DNA of 7,843 bases from Candidatus Methylomirabilota bacterium. Lineage in GTDB: Bacteria; Methylomirabilota; Methylomirabilia; Methylomirabilales; JACQHM01. A model generated the notes under the pieces. That model made no database searches. It saw nothing but the letters and a program-made list of their open reading frames with translations, and was not told where the DNA came from. Every line of letters starts with the position of its first letter. Positions within the stretch are counted from its first letter, which is position 1. The stretch is taken from NCBI GenBank assembly GCA_016199025.1, contig JACQHM010000096.1:1-7843 (forward strand), in the 5' to 3' direction. The translations under genes and the position numbers were made by a program. Below, piece after piece: positions 1-6,124 of this stretch.

Positions 1-612
1 CGCTTCGAGCTGGAATTCTTGCTTGAGCACCCGGCTGGCATCTTCGACACTCCAGCGGCGCAGATAGCACCGCAGGATCTGTTCGGCCATGGCCAGCGTG
101 GTGATGACCTCCTTCAGCACCCGGTTCTCGCTGACAACCTCCAGCGTTTCCTGACTCCACGCTTGCAGCCAGAGGGGGAAGCGCCGCCCGTTAGACTGAT
201 GCGCCTCCCCTTGGACCAGCCAATACCCGGTGCCCACCGTGCCCTCACTACCATCCCACACCTCACACAACCCCTCCATCGCCTGGGCATAGGCCTTCGT
301 CACGTCCCCGATGTCCAGGGCCAGCACGGTGTCGGGCCGGACCTGCGGACTGACCCCCTCCAGAGACGCCTCCTGCAGCTCGCGCTCCTCCCAGCGGTCG
401 CTGCCCAACTGCCGGGACAGGCGCTTCTCCATAGAGAGCAGGGCGGTATCCGGCTCCAACTGGCGCCCAATCTCGCTCAGCAAGACACTGCCCCCGGCAA
501 TCATGCCAAACACCATCTCCCACACCAACCGCCGGACAGGGTGATCCTGCTCCTCGGTCAACATCTCGACAAACGTGGTCAATTCGGCTATGGTTGTCTC
601 GTGCAGCTGCAC
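1..612 (-). pseudogene. IS4-type DDE transposase, internally deleted and cut by the window edge
   Basis: Reading leftward from a GTG at 612-610, 204 codons stay open to the window edge. AAGGAGG lies 6 nt before the GTG. The N-terminal part (residues about 26-75, LVWEMVF... then MEKRLSRQL) resembles the helical domain of IS4-like transposases. Residues 97-131 carry the first catalytic aspartate region, LALDIGDVTKAYA followed by a DGSEGTVGTGYW motif. Residues 180-203 (LRCYLRRWSVED...LKQEFQLE) match the region around the catalytic glutamate, probably E190. In this family roughly 100 or more residues separate the SEN motif (here 161-163) from the YxxRW motif, and they include the second aspartate in a DRG-type motif. 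Here only about 20 residues do. The apparent join is near residues 172-177 (bases about 83-97), around a GGCCATGGCC palindrome. The reading frame is kept, so a shortened, catalytically dead protein could still be made. An ATG in frame at 653 is possible but lacks a ribosome site. Confidence 0.72.
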
Positions 613-680
613 CTCAGACCTCCTTGGAGAAGGGGAAGGGACCGACGACCCATTCTACCAAACGGAGGTCTGAGTTTTTT
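613..680. promoter_or_regulatory. 11-bp inverted repeat in the transposase leader, sequestering its ribosome site
   Basis: CTCAGACCTCC at 613-623 is perfectly complementary to GGAGGTCTGAG at 664-674, with a 40-nt loop between them. In the transposase transcript (leftward) the arm nearest the gene contains the GGAGG ribosome site and ends directly at the GTG start. A transcript entering from outside would therefore fold and hide the site. In the rightward direction the second arm is followed immediately by TTTTTT (675-680), so the same repeat could act as a weak terminator, although the loop is long. The repeat is seen directly. Its function is inferred by analogy with IS10 and IS50. Confidence 0.55.
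652..657 (-). promoter_or_regulatory. Possible -10 element of the transposase promoter
   Basis: On the minus strand these bases read TAGAAT, one mismatch from the sigma70 -10 consensus. Transcription from it would begin near 645, inside the loop of the inverted repeat. Such an RNA would lack the outer arm and leave the transposase ribosome site free. No good -35 hexamer lies 16 to 18 bp upstream, where the sequence is an A-run, so this is weak evidence. Confidence 0.25.
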
Positions 681-705
681 GGGTAACTTTCAGCTTGTTA
701 TCCCC

Positions 706-734
706 TTGCATTTAACACCACACGGTGCTATAAC
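706..734 (+). promoter_or_regulatory. Sigma70-type promoter upstream of galU
   Basis: TTGCAT (706-711) and TATAAC (729-734) are separated by exactly 17 bp, the optimal spacing. The -10 hexamer differs from consensus at one base and the -35 at two. The predicted start of transcription is near 741, giving a leader of about 44 nt before the galU start at 785. The heptamer AACACCA occurs at 714-720 and again at 736-742, 22 bp apart on either side of the -10, which could be a regulator site or chance. This is the only good promoter seen for the downstream gene run. Confidence 0.6.
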
Positions 735-769
735 AAACACCAACGACGTGTTCCCTCATCAGGGTCAAC

Positions 770-777
770 GGAGGAGG
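770..777 (+). promoter_or_regulatory. galU ribosome binding site deciding the start
   Basis: GGAGGAGG sits 7 nt before the ATG at 785 but runs to within 1 nt of an alternative in-frame ATG at 779. Using only its first half, the 779 start would have a 4-nt spacing, so 785 is the better placed start. Confidence 0.6.
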
Positions 778-784
778 AATGACG

Positions 785-1672
785 ATGCAGATCCGGAAGG
801 CGGTCTTTCCAGCGGCGGGGTGGGGGACCCGGTTCCTCCCGGCGACGAAGGCGCAGCCCAAGGAGATGCTCCCCATCGTGGATAAGCCGACCATCCAGTA
901 TGTGGTGGAGGAGGCCGTCGCCTCCGGGATCGAGGACGTCATCATCGTGACGGGTCGGGGGAAGAACGCCATCGAGGATCACTTCGATCGCTCCCAGGAG
1001 TTGGAGTTCATCCTGGAGAAAAAGGGGAAGCGGGATCTCCTGGAGGAGGTCCGTCGGATCTCTGACTTGATCTCCATCGCGTACATCCGACAGAAGGAGC
1101 CTTTAGGCTTGGGCCACGCCATCCTGGTGGCCAGGGACCTGGTCGGGGATGAGTCCTTCGCCGTCCTCCTGGGGGATGACCTGGTCGATGCGGAGGTTCC
1201 CTGTTTAAAGCAGCTCATGGAGGTCTCTGAGCGATACCGCTGCTCTGTCATCGGCGTCCAGCACGTCCCCCCGGAGGAGATCGAAAGCTACGGTATCATC
1301 GAGGCTAGGGAGATCGAAGACCACGTCTACCAGATCGCCGACATGGTGGAGAAGCCAAAGCCCGAGGAGGCGCCCTCGGATCTCGCCATCATCGGCCGCT
1401 ATATCTTGACCCCCGAGATCTTTCCCATCCTGAAGGAGACACCGCCGGATCAGGGGGGAGAGATCCAGTTGACGGATGCCCTCCGGGGGTTGTTAAAGCA
1501 GCAGGCCGTTTATGCCCTGGAGTTCCAGGGGAAGCGGTACGATGCGGGGAGCAAATTGGGCTTTTTGAAGGCGACGGTGGAATACGCCTTGAAACGCCCG
1601 GATATCGCCCCCGCCTTTTTGGAGTATCTGAAGGGGTTGGATCTTGACGCCTTCCCACGGTGGGAGGCCTGA
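785..1672 (+). CDS. galU: UTP-glucose-1-phosphate uridylyltransferase
   Basis: The cytoplasmic enzyme joins UTP and glucose-1-phosphate to make UDP-glucose and pyrophosphate, feeding envelope polysaccharide, lipopolysaccharide core and galactose metabolism. The 295-residue length from the ATG at 785 fits the family (E. coli GalU is 302). The nucleotide-binding signature of bacterial nucleotidyltransferases is complete at residues 10-30: AAGWGTRFLPATKAQPKEMLP. LLGDD at 128-132 holds the metal- and substrate-binding aspartate. A VEKPKP motif followed by IIGRYILTPEIF is typical of the GalU sugar-binding region, and the C-terminal part contains KRYDAGSKLGFLKATVEYAL, a GalU hallmark. The ATG at 785 was preferred over 779 because of ribosome-site spacing, and it gives MQIRKAVFPAAG, the usual family N-terminus. 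It is the first gene after the promoter at 706-734, and the next gene begins 21 nt later. RfbA-type thymidylyltransferases are related, but the motifs favour GalU. Confidence 0.95.
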   Translation: MQIRKAVFPAAGWGTRFLPATKAQPKEMLPIVDKPTIQYVVEEAVASGIEDVIIVTGRGKNAIEDHFDRSQELEFILEKKGKRDLLEEVRRISDLISIAYIRQKEPLGLGHAILVARDLVGDESFAVLLGDDLVDAEVPCLKQLMEVSERYRCSVIGVQHVPPEEIESYGIIEAREIEDHVYQIADMVEKPKPEEAPSDLAIIGRYILTPEIFPILKETPPDQGGEIQLTDALRGLLKQQAVYALEFQGKRYDAGSKLGFLKATVEYALKRPDIAPAFLEYLKGLDLDAFPRWEA

Positions 1673-1693
1673 ATCGAAGGAGGGAGAGGGGAG

Positions 1694-1885
1694 ATGGATC
1701 AGGCTCGCCCGGCGGATCTTCCGGAGGGCCTTCGCTTCGAGGACGAGCCCGAGGAGGAATTCTTCGAGGACGTTTGGGACTCCGCGGACTACCTGAAGGA
1801 GGAGAAGATCCGGAAGAAGAAGCTGAAGCGTGACGGAGGTTCCAAGGGGTGGCGGGGGGCTTCGAAGAACAAACAGCCCTCGTAA
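1694..1885 (+). CDS. Small charged protein of unknown function (63 aa)
   Basis: I do not recognise this protein. It has an ATG preceded by a purine-rich stretch (AGGAGGGAGAGGGGAG, about 1678-1693) that can serve as ribosome site, and its third codon positions are mostly G or C, as in its neighbours. The product is sharply divided. Residues 16-37 are acidic (runs such as EDEPEEEFFEDVWD), while residues 36-60 are rich in lysine and arginine (EEKIRKKKLKRD). The tail is short, polar and probably disordered. There is no signal peptide, membrane segment or cysteine. It lies 21 nt after galU and 49 nt before lon, and no other frame explains the segment. A role with Lon, as adaptor or substrate, is conceivable from position only. 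A chance open frame cannot be excluded, but codon use and ribosome site argue against it. Confidence 0.6.
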   Translation: MDQARPADLPEGLRFEDEPEEEFFEDVWDSADYLKEEKIRKKKLKRDGGSKGWRGASKNKQPS

Positions 1886-1934
1886 ATTCCACATTTCAAA
1901 TTTCTACTTCCATCTTTGGGGGAGTTGGAACAAC
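1886..1934 (+). promoter_or_regulatory. AT-rich leader and ribosome site of lon
   Basis: This 49-bp gap is conspicuously AT-rich at 1884-1910, unlike the GC-rich surroundings. AAATT at 1884-1888 and AATTT at 1899-1903 could form a 5-bp stem. GGGGGAG at 1918-1924 lies 10 nt before the GTG at 1935 and supports that start. I see no clear -35/-10 pair and no heat-shock promoter or CIRCE-type repeat. Confidence 0.4.
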
Positions 1935-4355
1935 GTGAAGAAATTAGAGGAGGAGCTGAAGGAGACCCAGGGGCAGGAACGGAAGGTACCAACGGTGATC
2001 CCGCTCCTCCCGGTCCGGGATGTGGTGATCTATCCCTACATGATCATCCCCCTCTTCGTGGGGAGGGAGAAGTCCGTCCGGGCGATCGAGGAGGCCCTCT
2101 CCCGAGACCGGATGATCCTCCTCGTCGCTCAGAAGGACGCCGAGGCCGAGGATCCCGAACCCGAGGAGGTGTACGACGTGGGGACCGTTGGGTCCGTCAT
2201 GCGGACCCTGAAGATGCCTGACGGCCGGGTGAAGATCCTCGTCCAGGGGAGCGGCAGGGCGAGTGTGGTAGAGTTCACCAGGAAGGAGCCCTATTTCGAG
2301 GCGCGGATCCTTGAGATTCACGAGCGGGAGGTGGGGACAGGCCTGGAGATCGAGGCCCTCGTCCGCTCGGTGAAGGAACAGACCAGCCGTGCCGTAAACC
2401 TGGGAAAGGCCCTCCCCCCCGATGTCCTGGCGGTGATCAATAACCTCGAGCACCCTGGGCGTTTAGCCGACCTGGTGGGCTCAAACCTCGATTTGAAGGT
2501 CGAGGAGGCCCAGGCGGTCCTGGAGATCTTCGACCCGCTTGAGCGCTTGAAGAGGGTGAGCGAGCTCCTGAACCGGGAGCTGGAGGTCCTAGAGGTCCAG
2601 CAGCGGATCCAGACCCAGGCCAAGGAGGAGATGGATAAAACCCATCGGGAGTACTACCTCCGGGAGCAGCTCAAGGCGATCCAGCGGGAGCTGGGGGAGG
2701 CCGACGAGCGGGGCCAGGAGCTTCAAGAGCTGGAGGAGAAGATCAAGGCGGCCAAGATGCCTCCGGAGGTTGAAGCGGAGGCCAAGACCCAGCTCGGCCG
2801 TCTCTCCCGGATGCACCCCGATGCGGCAGAGGCCTCGGTGATCCGGACCTATCTGGACTGGCTGATCGAGCTCCCCTGGTCGAAGCAGACCAAGGACAAG
2901 CTCGATATCAAGCAGGCGGAGAAGATCCTGGACGAGGACCACTATGACCTGGAAAAGGTCAAGGAGCGGATCCTGGAATATCTCGCCGTTCGGAAGCTGA
3001 AGAAAAAGATGAAGGGTCCGATCCTCTGCTTCGTGGGCCCGCCGGGCGTGGGGAAAACGTCGCTGGGGAAATCCATCGCCAGGGCCCTGGGGAGGAGGTT
3101 CATCAGGATCTCTCTGGGCGGGGTCCGCGACGAGGCGGAGATCCGGGGGCATCGCCGGACCTACATCGGCGCCCTCCCGGGGCGGATCATCCAGGGGATC
3201 AAGCAGGCCGGATCGAACAACCCGGTCTTCATGATTGACGAGGTAGACAAGATCGGGATGGACTTTCGGGGTGATCCATCCTCAGCCCTCCTGGAGGTCC
3301 TCGATCCCGAGCAGAACGTGAGCTTCAGCGACCACTACCTGGGGGTTTCTTTCGATCTCTCGAACGTCATGTTCATCTGCACGGGAAACCTGGCCGACCC
3401 CATCATCCCCGCCCTGAAGGACCGGATGGAGATCATCTCGATCTCGGGGTATACGGAGGAAGAGAAGCGGGAGATCGCCAAACGGTACCTCATCCCACGG
3501 CAGCGGGGCGAGCATGGGCTAAGGGCGAAGCATCTCCACATCGCCGACGACGCCCTCATGGAGATCATCACCCAGTACACCAGGGAGGCGGGGCTTCGGA
3601 ACCTGGAGCGGGAGATTGCCACCATCTGTCGGAAGGTGGCCAGGGAGGTGGCCGAGGGGAAGAGGGCCCAGACCAAAATCACCCCGGCCAACCTGTCCCG
3701 GTACCTGGGCCCCCCCAAGTTCCTGCCAGAGCCGGAACAGGAGGTGGATGAGGTCGGGGTGGCAACGGGCCTCGCCTGGACCGTGACAGGGGGGGATGTC
3801 ATCTACGTCGAGTGCACAGGGATGAAAGGAAAGGGCAACCTCCAGTTGACCGGACACTTGGGCGAGGTCATGAAGGAATCTGCCCAGGCGGCCCTCTCCT
3901 ACACCCGCTCCAGGGCGGTGATCCTCGGCATCGGGGAATCCCTCTTCCGCAAGACCGACCTCCACATCCATGTCCCGGCGGGGGCCATCCCGAAAGACGG
4001 CCCCTCGGCCGGGATCACCATGGCGGCGGCCCTGGTCTCTGCCCTGGCCAGGATCCCCGTCCGGAAGGATGTCGCCATGACGGGAGAGATCACCCTCCGG
4101 GGGAAGGTCCTCCCCGTGGGTGGCATCAAGGAGAAGGTCCTGGCCGCCAGGAGGATCGGGATCAAGAAGCTCATCGTCCCGGCCAAGAATGATAAAGATG
4201 TGAAGGAGCTTCCCCAGCACATCAGGAAGGGGATGGAGTTCGTCTTCATCGAGCACATGGACCAGGTCCTCGAGGTGGCCTTGGTGCGGAGACTGAAGGC
4301 CGGGAGGGTCCTGCCGAAGGTTGGGGAGCTAGGGAGGCCTGTGGCCCGCGCCTAA
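1935..4355 (+). CDS. lon: ATP-dependent Lon protease (LonA type)
   Basis: Lon is a cytoplasmic hexameric AAA+ serine protease that degrades misfolded proteins and specific short-lived regulators. From the GTG at 1935 the product is 806 residues, close to E. coli Lon (784). The N-terminal substrate-binding domain begins with VIPLLPVRDVVIYPYMIIPL and runs to about residue 200, followed by a charged coiled-coil region (about 210-310). The AAA+ module has Walker A GPPGVGKT (368-375), Walker B VFMIDE (431-436), a CTGN sensor-1 motif and a GLRNLE sensor-2 motif. The C-terminal protease domain carries catalytic Ser691 in PKDGPSAG and catalytic Lys734 in GGIKEKVLAA. Their 43-residue spacing equals that of E. 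coli S679/K722. All key residues are present, and there is no membrane anchor, so this is not the LonB type. The frame stays open back to 1830, but that extension overlaps the preceding small gene, has no Lon similarity and lacks a well-placed ribosome site. Confidence 0.96.
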   Translation: MKKLEEELKETQGQERKVPTVIPLLPVRDVVIYPYMIIPLFVGREKSVRAIEEALSRDRMILLVAQKDAEAEDPEPEEVYDVGTVGSVMRTLKMPDGRVKILVQGSGRASVVEFTRKEPYFEARILEIHEREVGTGLEIEALVRSVKEQTSRAVNLGKALPPDVLAVINNLEHPGRLADLVGSNLDLKVEEAQAVLEIFDPLERLKRVSELLNRELEVLEVQQRIQTQAKEEMDKTHREYYLREQLKAIQRELGEADERGQELQELEEKIKAAKMPPEVEAEAKTQLGRLSRMHPDAAEASVIRTYLDWLIELPWSKQTKDKLDIKQAEKILDEDHYDLEKVKERILEYLAVRKLKKKMKGPILCFVGPPGVGKTSLGKSIARALGRRFIRISLGGVRDEAEIRGHRRTYIGALPGRIIQGIKQAGSNNPVFMIDEVDKIGMDFRGDPSSALLEVLDPEQNVSFSDHYLGVSFDLSNVMFICTGNLADPIIPALKDRMEIISISGYTEEEKREIAKRYLIPRQRGEHGLRAKHLHIADDALMEIITQYTREAGLRNLEREIATICRKVAREVAEGKRAQTKITPANLSRYLGPPKFLPEPEQEVDEVGVATGLAWTVTGGDVIYVECTGMKGKGNLQLTGHLGEVMKESAQAALSYTRSRAVILGIGESLFRKTDLHIHVPAGAIPKDGPSAGITMAAALVSALARIPVRKDVAMTGEITLRGKVLPVGGIKEKVLAARRIGIKKLIVPAKNDKDVKELPQHIRKGMEFVFIEHMDQVLEVALVRRLKAGRVLPKVGELGRPVARA

Positions 4356-4363
4356 CAGCGGCA

Positions 4364-4401
4364 CGTCGCGCGTGGCCCGTGGCTTTTCACAACGTGCGAC
4401 G
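4364..4401 (+). repeat. Hairpin-forming sequence in the lon–rnj gap
   Basis: Within the 80-bp gap, bases 4364-4373 can pair with 4392-4401 as a 10-bp stem containing one G-U pair, with an 18-nt loop. An alternative 6-bp stem joins GTGGCT (4379-4384) to AGCCAC (4402-4407). CGTGGC also occurs twice in tandem (4371-4376 and 4378-4383). No T-run follows, so a classic intrinsic terminator is unlikely. An intergenic repeat or an RNA processing site is possible. Confidence 0.35.
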
Positions 4402-4435
4402 AGCCACAGGCGAGGCGAATTGCTGATGGGAGGGG

Positions 4436-6115
4436 ATGACAAAGCTGAAAGGAGAGATGCACGCTGAACCAAGGGTGAAGATCGTTCCCCTGGGGGGCCT
4501 GGGGGAGATCGGGATGAACTGCTTCCTCCTGGAGGCGGAGGAGGATCTCCTGGTCATCGACGCTGGCCTCATATTCCCGGAGGAGGATCTTTACGGGATC
4601 GATGTCGTGATCCCAGATTTTTCTTATCTTCTCGAGCATCGTGGGAAAGTGAGGGGCATTGTCCTGACCCACGGCCACGAGGATCACACCGGCGCCCTCC
4701 CCTTCCTCCTCCACCATCTCAAGGTTCCGATCTACGGGACCAGGCTCTCTTTAGGTCTCGTAAGGGAGAAGCTGAAGGAGTTCGGTCTCCTCCACCAAGC
4801 AGACCTCCGTCCTGTCCTGCCGAGGGAGCGGATCCGGTTCGGTTCCCTGGAGGTGGAGTTCATCCAGGTCTGCCACAGCATCCCGGATGGGGTGGCGGTG
4901 GCAATCCGGACGCCTGCGGGCCTTGTCCTTCATACCGGTGACTTCAAATTCGATACCTCTCCCATCGACGGTCGAGGAGCCGACTACGATCGCTTCGCCG
5001 AGCTGGGCGAGGAAGGGGTGCTGGTCCTCCTTTCGGACTCGACCAACGCCGACCGCCCAGGGTTCACCCCTTCGGAGCAGACGGTCGGCGCTGCCTTCGA
5101 GGCCCTCTTCCAGCGGGTCAAGGGCCGGGTCATCCTTGCCTGTTTCGCCTCGAACATCCACCGGATCCAGCAGGTCTTCGATGTGTCAGACCGGCTGGAC
5201 CGGAAGGTCACGGTGACCGGGAAGAGCATGGTCGGGAACGTGAGGGTCGCGATGGAGCTTGGCTACCTCACCGCCCCGGAGGGGACGCTGGTCACCTTGA
5301 GCGACCTGAAGAACCTTCCCCCCCACCAGGGGGTGATCCTGACCACGGGAAGCCAGGGGGAGCCTCTCTCCGCCATGGCCCGGATGGCCTCCGGGGAGCA
5401 CAAGCAGGTCCAGGTCCAACCCGGGGACCTGGTGGTCTTCTCGGCCCGGGTCATCCCCGGAAATGAGAAGGCCATCGCCAGGACCATCAACCAACTGTTT
5501 AAGCAAGGGGCGGAGGTCATCGCCCAGGAGGAGGCCGGCGTCCACGTCTCGGGCCACGCCGCTCAGGAAGAGCTGAAGCTGATGTTGGCCTTGACCCGTC
5601 CCCGCTTCTTCATCCCGGTCCACGGCGAATATCGGCACCTTCACTTCCATACCAGGCTGGCCCAGGCGGTCGGGCTTCCGAAGGAGCGGATCTTCCTGGC
5701 CGAGGATGGCGATCTTTTGGAGTTTACGCCCTCATTGGGGAGGTTCGCCGGGAAGGTGAAAGCCGGCCGGGTCTTTGTTGACGGCCATAGGGAAGTGGAA
5801 GACCCCATTTTGAAGGACCGCCGCCAGCTCGCTCAGGGGGGGATGGTGATGGTCGCCATCGGGGTCGAGGAGGGGACGGGGAAGCTCCTCTACGGACCGG
5901 AGCTCTCCTCCCGGGGCTTCCTCCGAGGCGGGGTCCGGGATGATCTGCTCGAGGAAGCCAAGGAACACGTCCGGGCCACCTTGGAGAGCTTGAGCCAGGA
6001 AGAGCGGGCCGACAGGGCGCTGATCGAACAGCGGATGCAGCAGGCCCTTCGCCGGTTCCTCTGGAAGCGGGTCGAACGGCGGCCCGCCATCGTGTCCGTG
6101 GTCATCCCCCTCTAA
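4436..6115 (+). CDS. rnj: Ribonuclease J
   Basis: RNase J is a cytoplasmic metallo-beta-lactamase/beta-CASP nuclease with 5'-to-3' exonuclease and endonuclease activity, acting in mRNA decay and rRNA maturation. The product is 559 residues, matching the usual length of about 555. The opening KIVPLGGLGEIGMNCFLLE (15-33) is characteristic. Zinc ligands are visible as HGHEDH (79-84), H147, D169 in LHTGDFKFD, and H396 in the PVHGEYRHL motif. Beta-CASP signatures include STNADRPGFTPSE, TGSQGEPLSAMARM and SARVIPGNEKAI, and VSGHAAQEELKLML precedes the last histidine motif. The C-terminal domain is complete. The start is uncertain: ATG 4436 has GGGAGG only 2 nt upstream, and ATG 4457 has AGGAG also 2 nt upstream, but either choice leaves every domain intact. 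It follows lon by 80 nt, and ftsK begins 9 nt after its stop. A single copy is seen here, so J1 versus J2 cannot be assigned. Confidence 0.95.
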   Translation: MTKLKGEMHAEPRVKIVPLGGLGEIGMNCFLLEAEEDLLVIDAGLIFPEEDLYGIDVVIPDFSYLLEHRGKVRGIVLTHGHEDHTGALPFLLHHLKVPIYGTRLSLGLVREKLKEFGLLHQADLRPVLPRERIRFGSLEVEFIQVCHSIPDGVAVAIRTPAGLVLHTGDFKFDTSPIDGRGADYDRFAELGEEGVLVLLSDSTNADRPGFTPSEQTVGAAFEALFQRVKGRVILACFASNIHRIQQVFDVSDRLDRKVTVTGKSMVGNVRVAMELGYLTAPEGTLVTLSDLKNLPPHQGVILTTGSQGEPLSAMARMASGEHKQVQVQPGDLVVFSARVIPGNEKAIARTINQLFKQGAEVIAQEEAGVHVSGHAAQEELKLMLALTRPRFFIPVHGEYRHLHFHTRLAQAVGLPKERIFLAEDGDLLEFTPSLGRFAGKVKAGRVFVDGHREVEDPILKDRRQLAQGGMVMVAIGVEEGTGKLLYGPELSSRGFLRGGVRDDLLEEAKEHVRATLESLSQEERADRALIEQRMQQALRRFLWKRVERRPAIVSVVIPL

Positions 6116-6124
6116 AGGGCTTCC

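Larger units (their letters stand above)
1..674 (-). mobile_element. Right-hand part of a decayed IS4-type insertion sequence
   Basis: The segment contains a leftward-reading transposase gene and its leader, with the outermost arm of an 11-bp inverted repeat at 664-674. The left end lies outside the window, so the terminal repeats and target-site duplication cannot be paired, and the right boundary is approximate (about 674 to 700). The galU promoter begins at 706, so the element sits against the housekeeping genes without visibly breaking them. The transposase seems internally deleted, so the copy is probably not autonomous. Family placement rests on transposase motifs recognised by eye. Confidence 0.6.

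Noticed and set aside
19..885. Long + strand open frame of 288 codons
   Set aside because: It runs antisense to the transposase and then into galU in the wrong frame. Its product is a low-complexity proline, leucine and glutamine mix with no family resemblance.
1673..1693. Possible terminator after galU
   Set aside because: The 21-nt gap is purine-rich and has no stem or T-run. It serves as the ribosome-site region of the next gene.
1389..1892. Minus-strand open frame opposite the galU end and the small gene
   Set aside because: The product is rich in proline, arginine and serine, as expected from the antisense of GC-rich coding DNA, and no ribosome site supports it.
1830..1934. N-terminal extension of lon to an ATG at 1830
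   Set aside because: It overlaps the preceding small gene, lacks Lon similarity and has no well-placed ribosome site. The GTG at 1935 gives the normal family N-terminus.
3519..4256. 245-codon minus-strand open frame inside lon
   Set aside because: It is an antisense shadow of the strongly conserved Lon protease domain.
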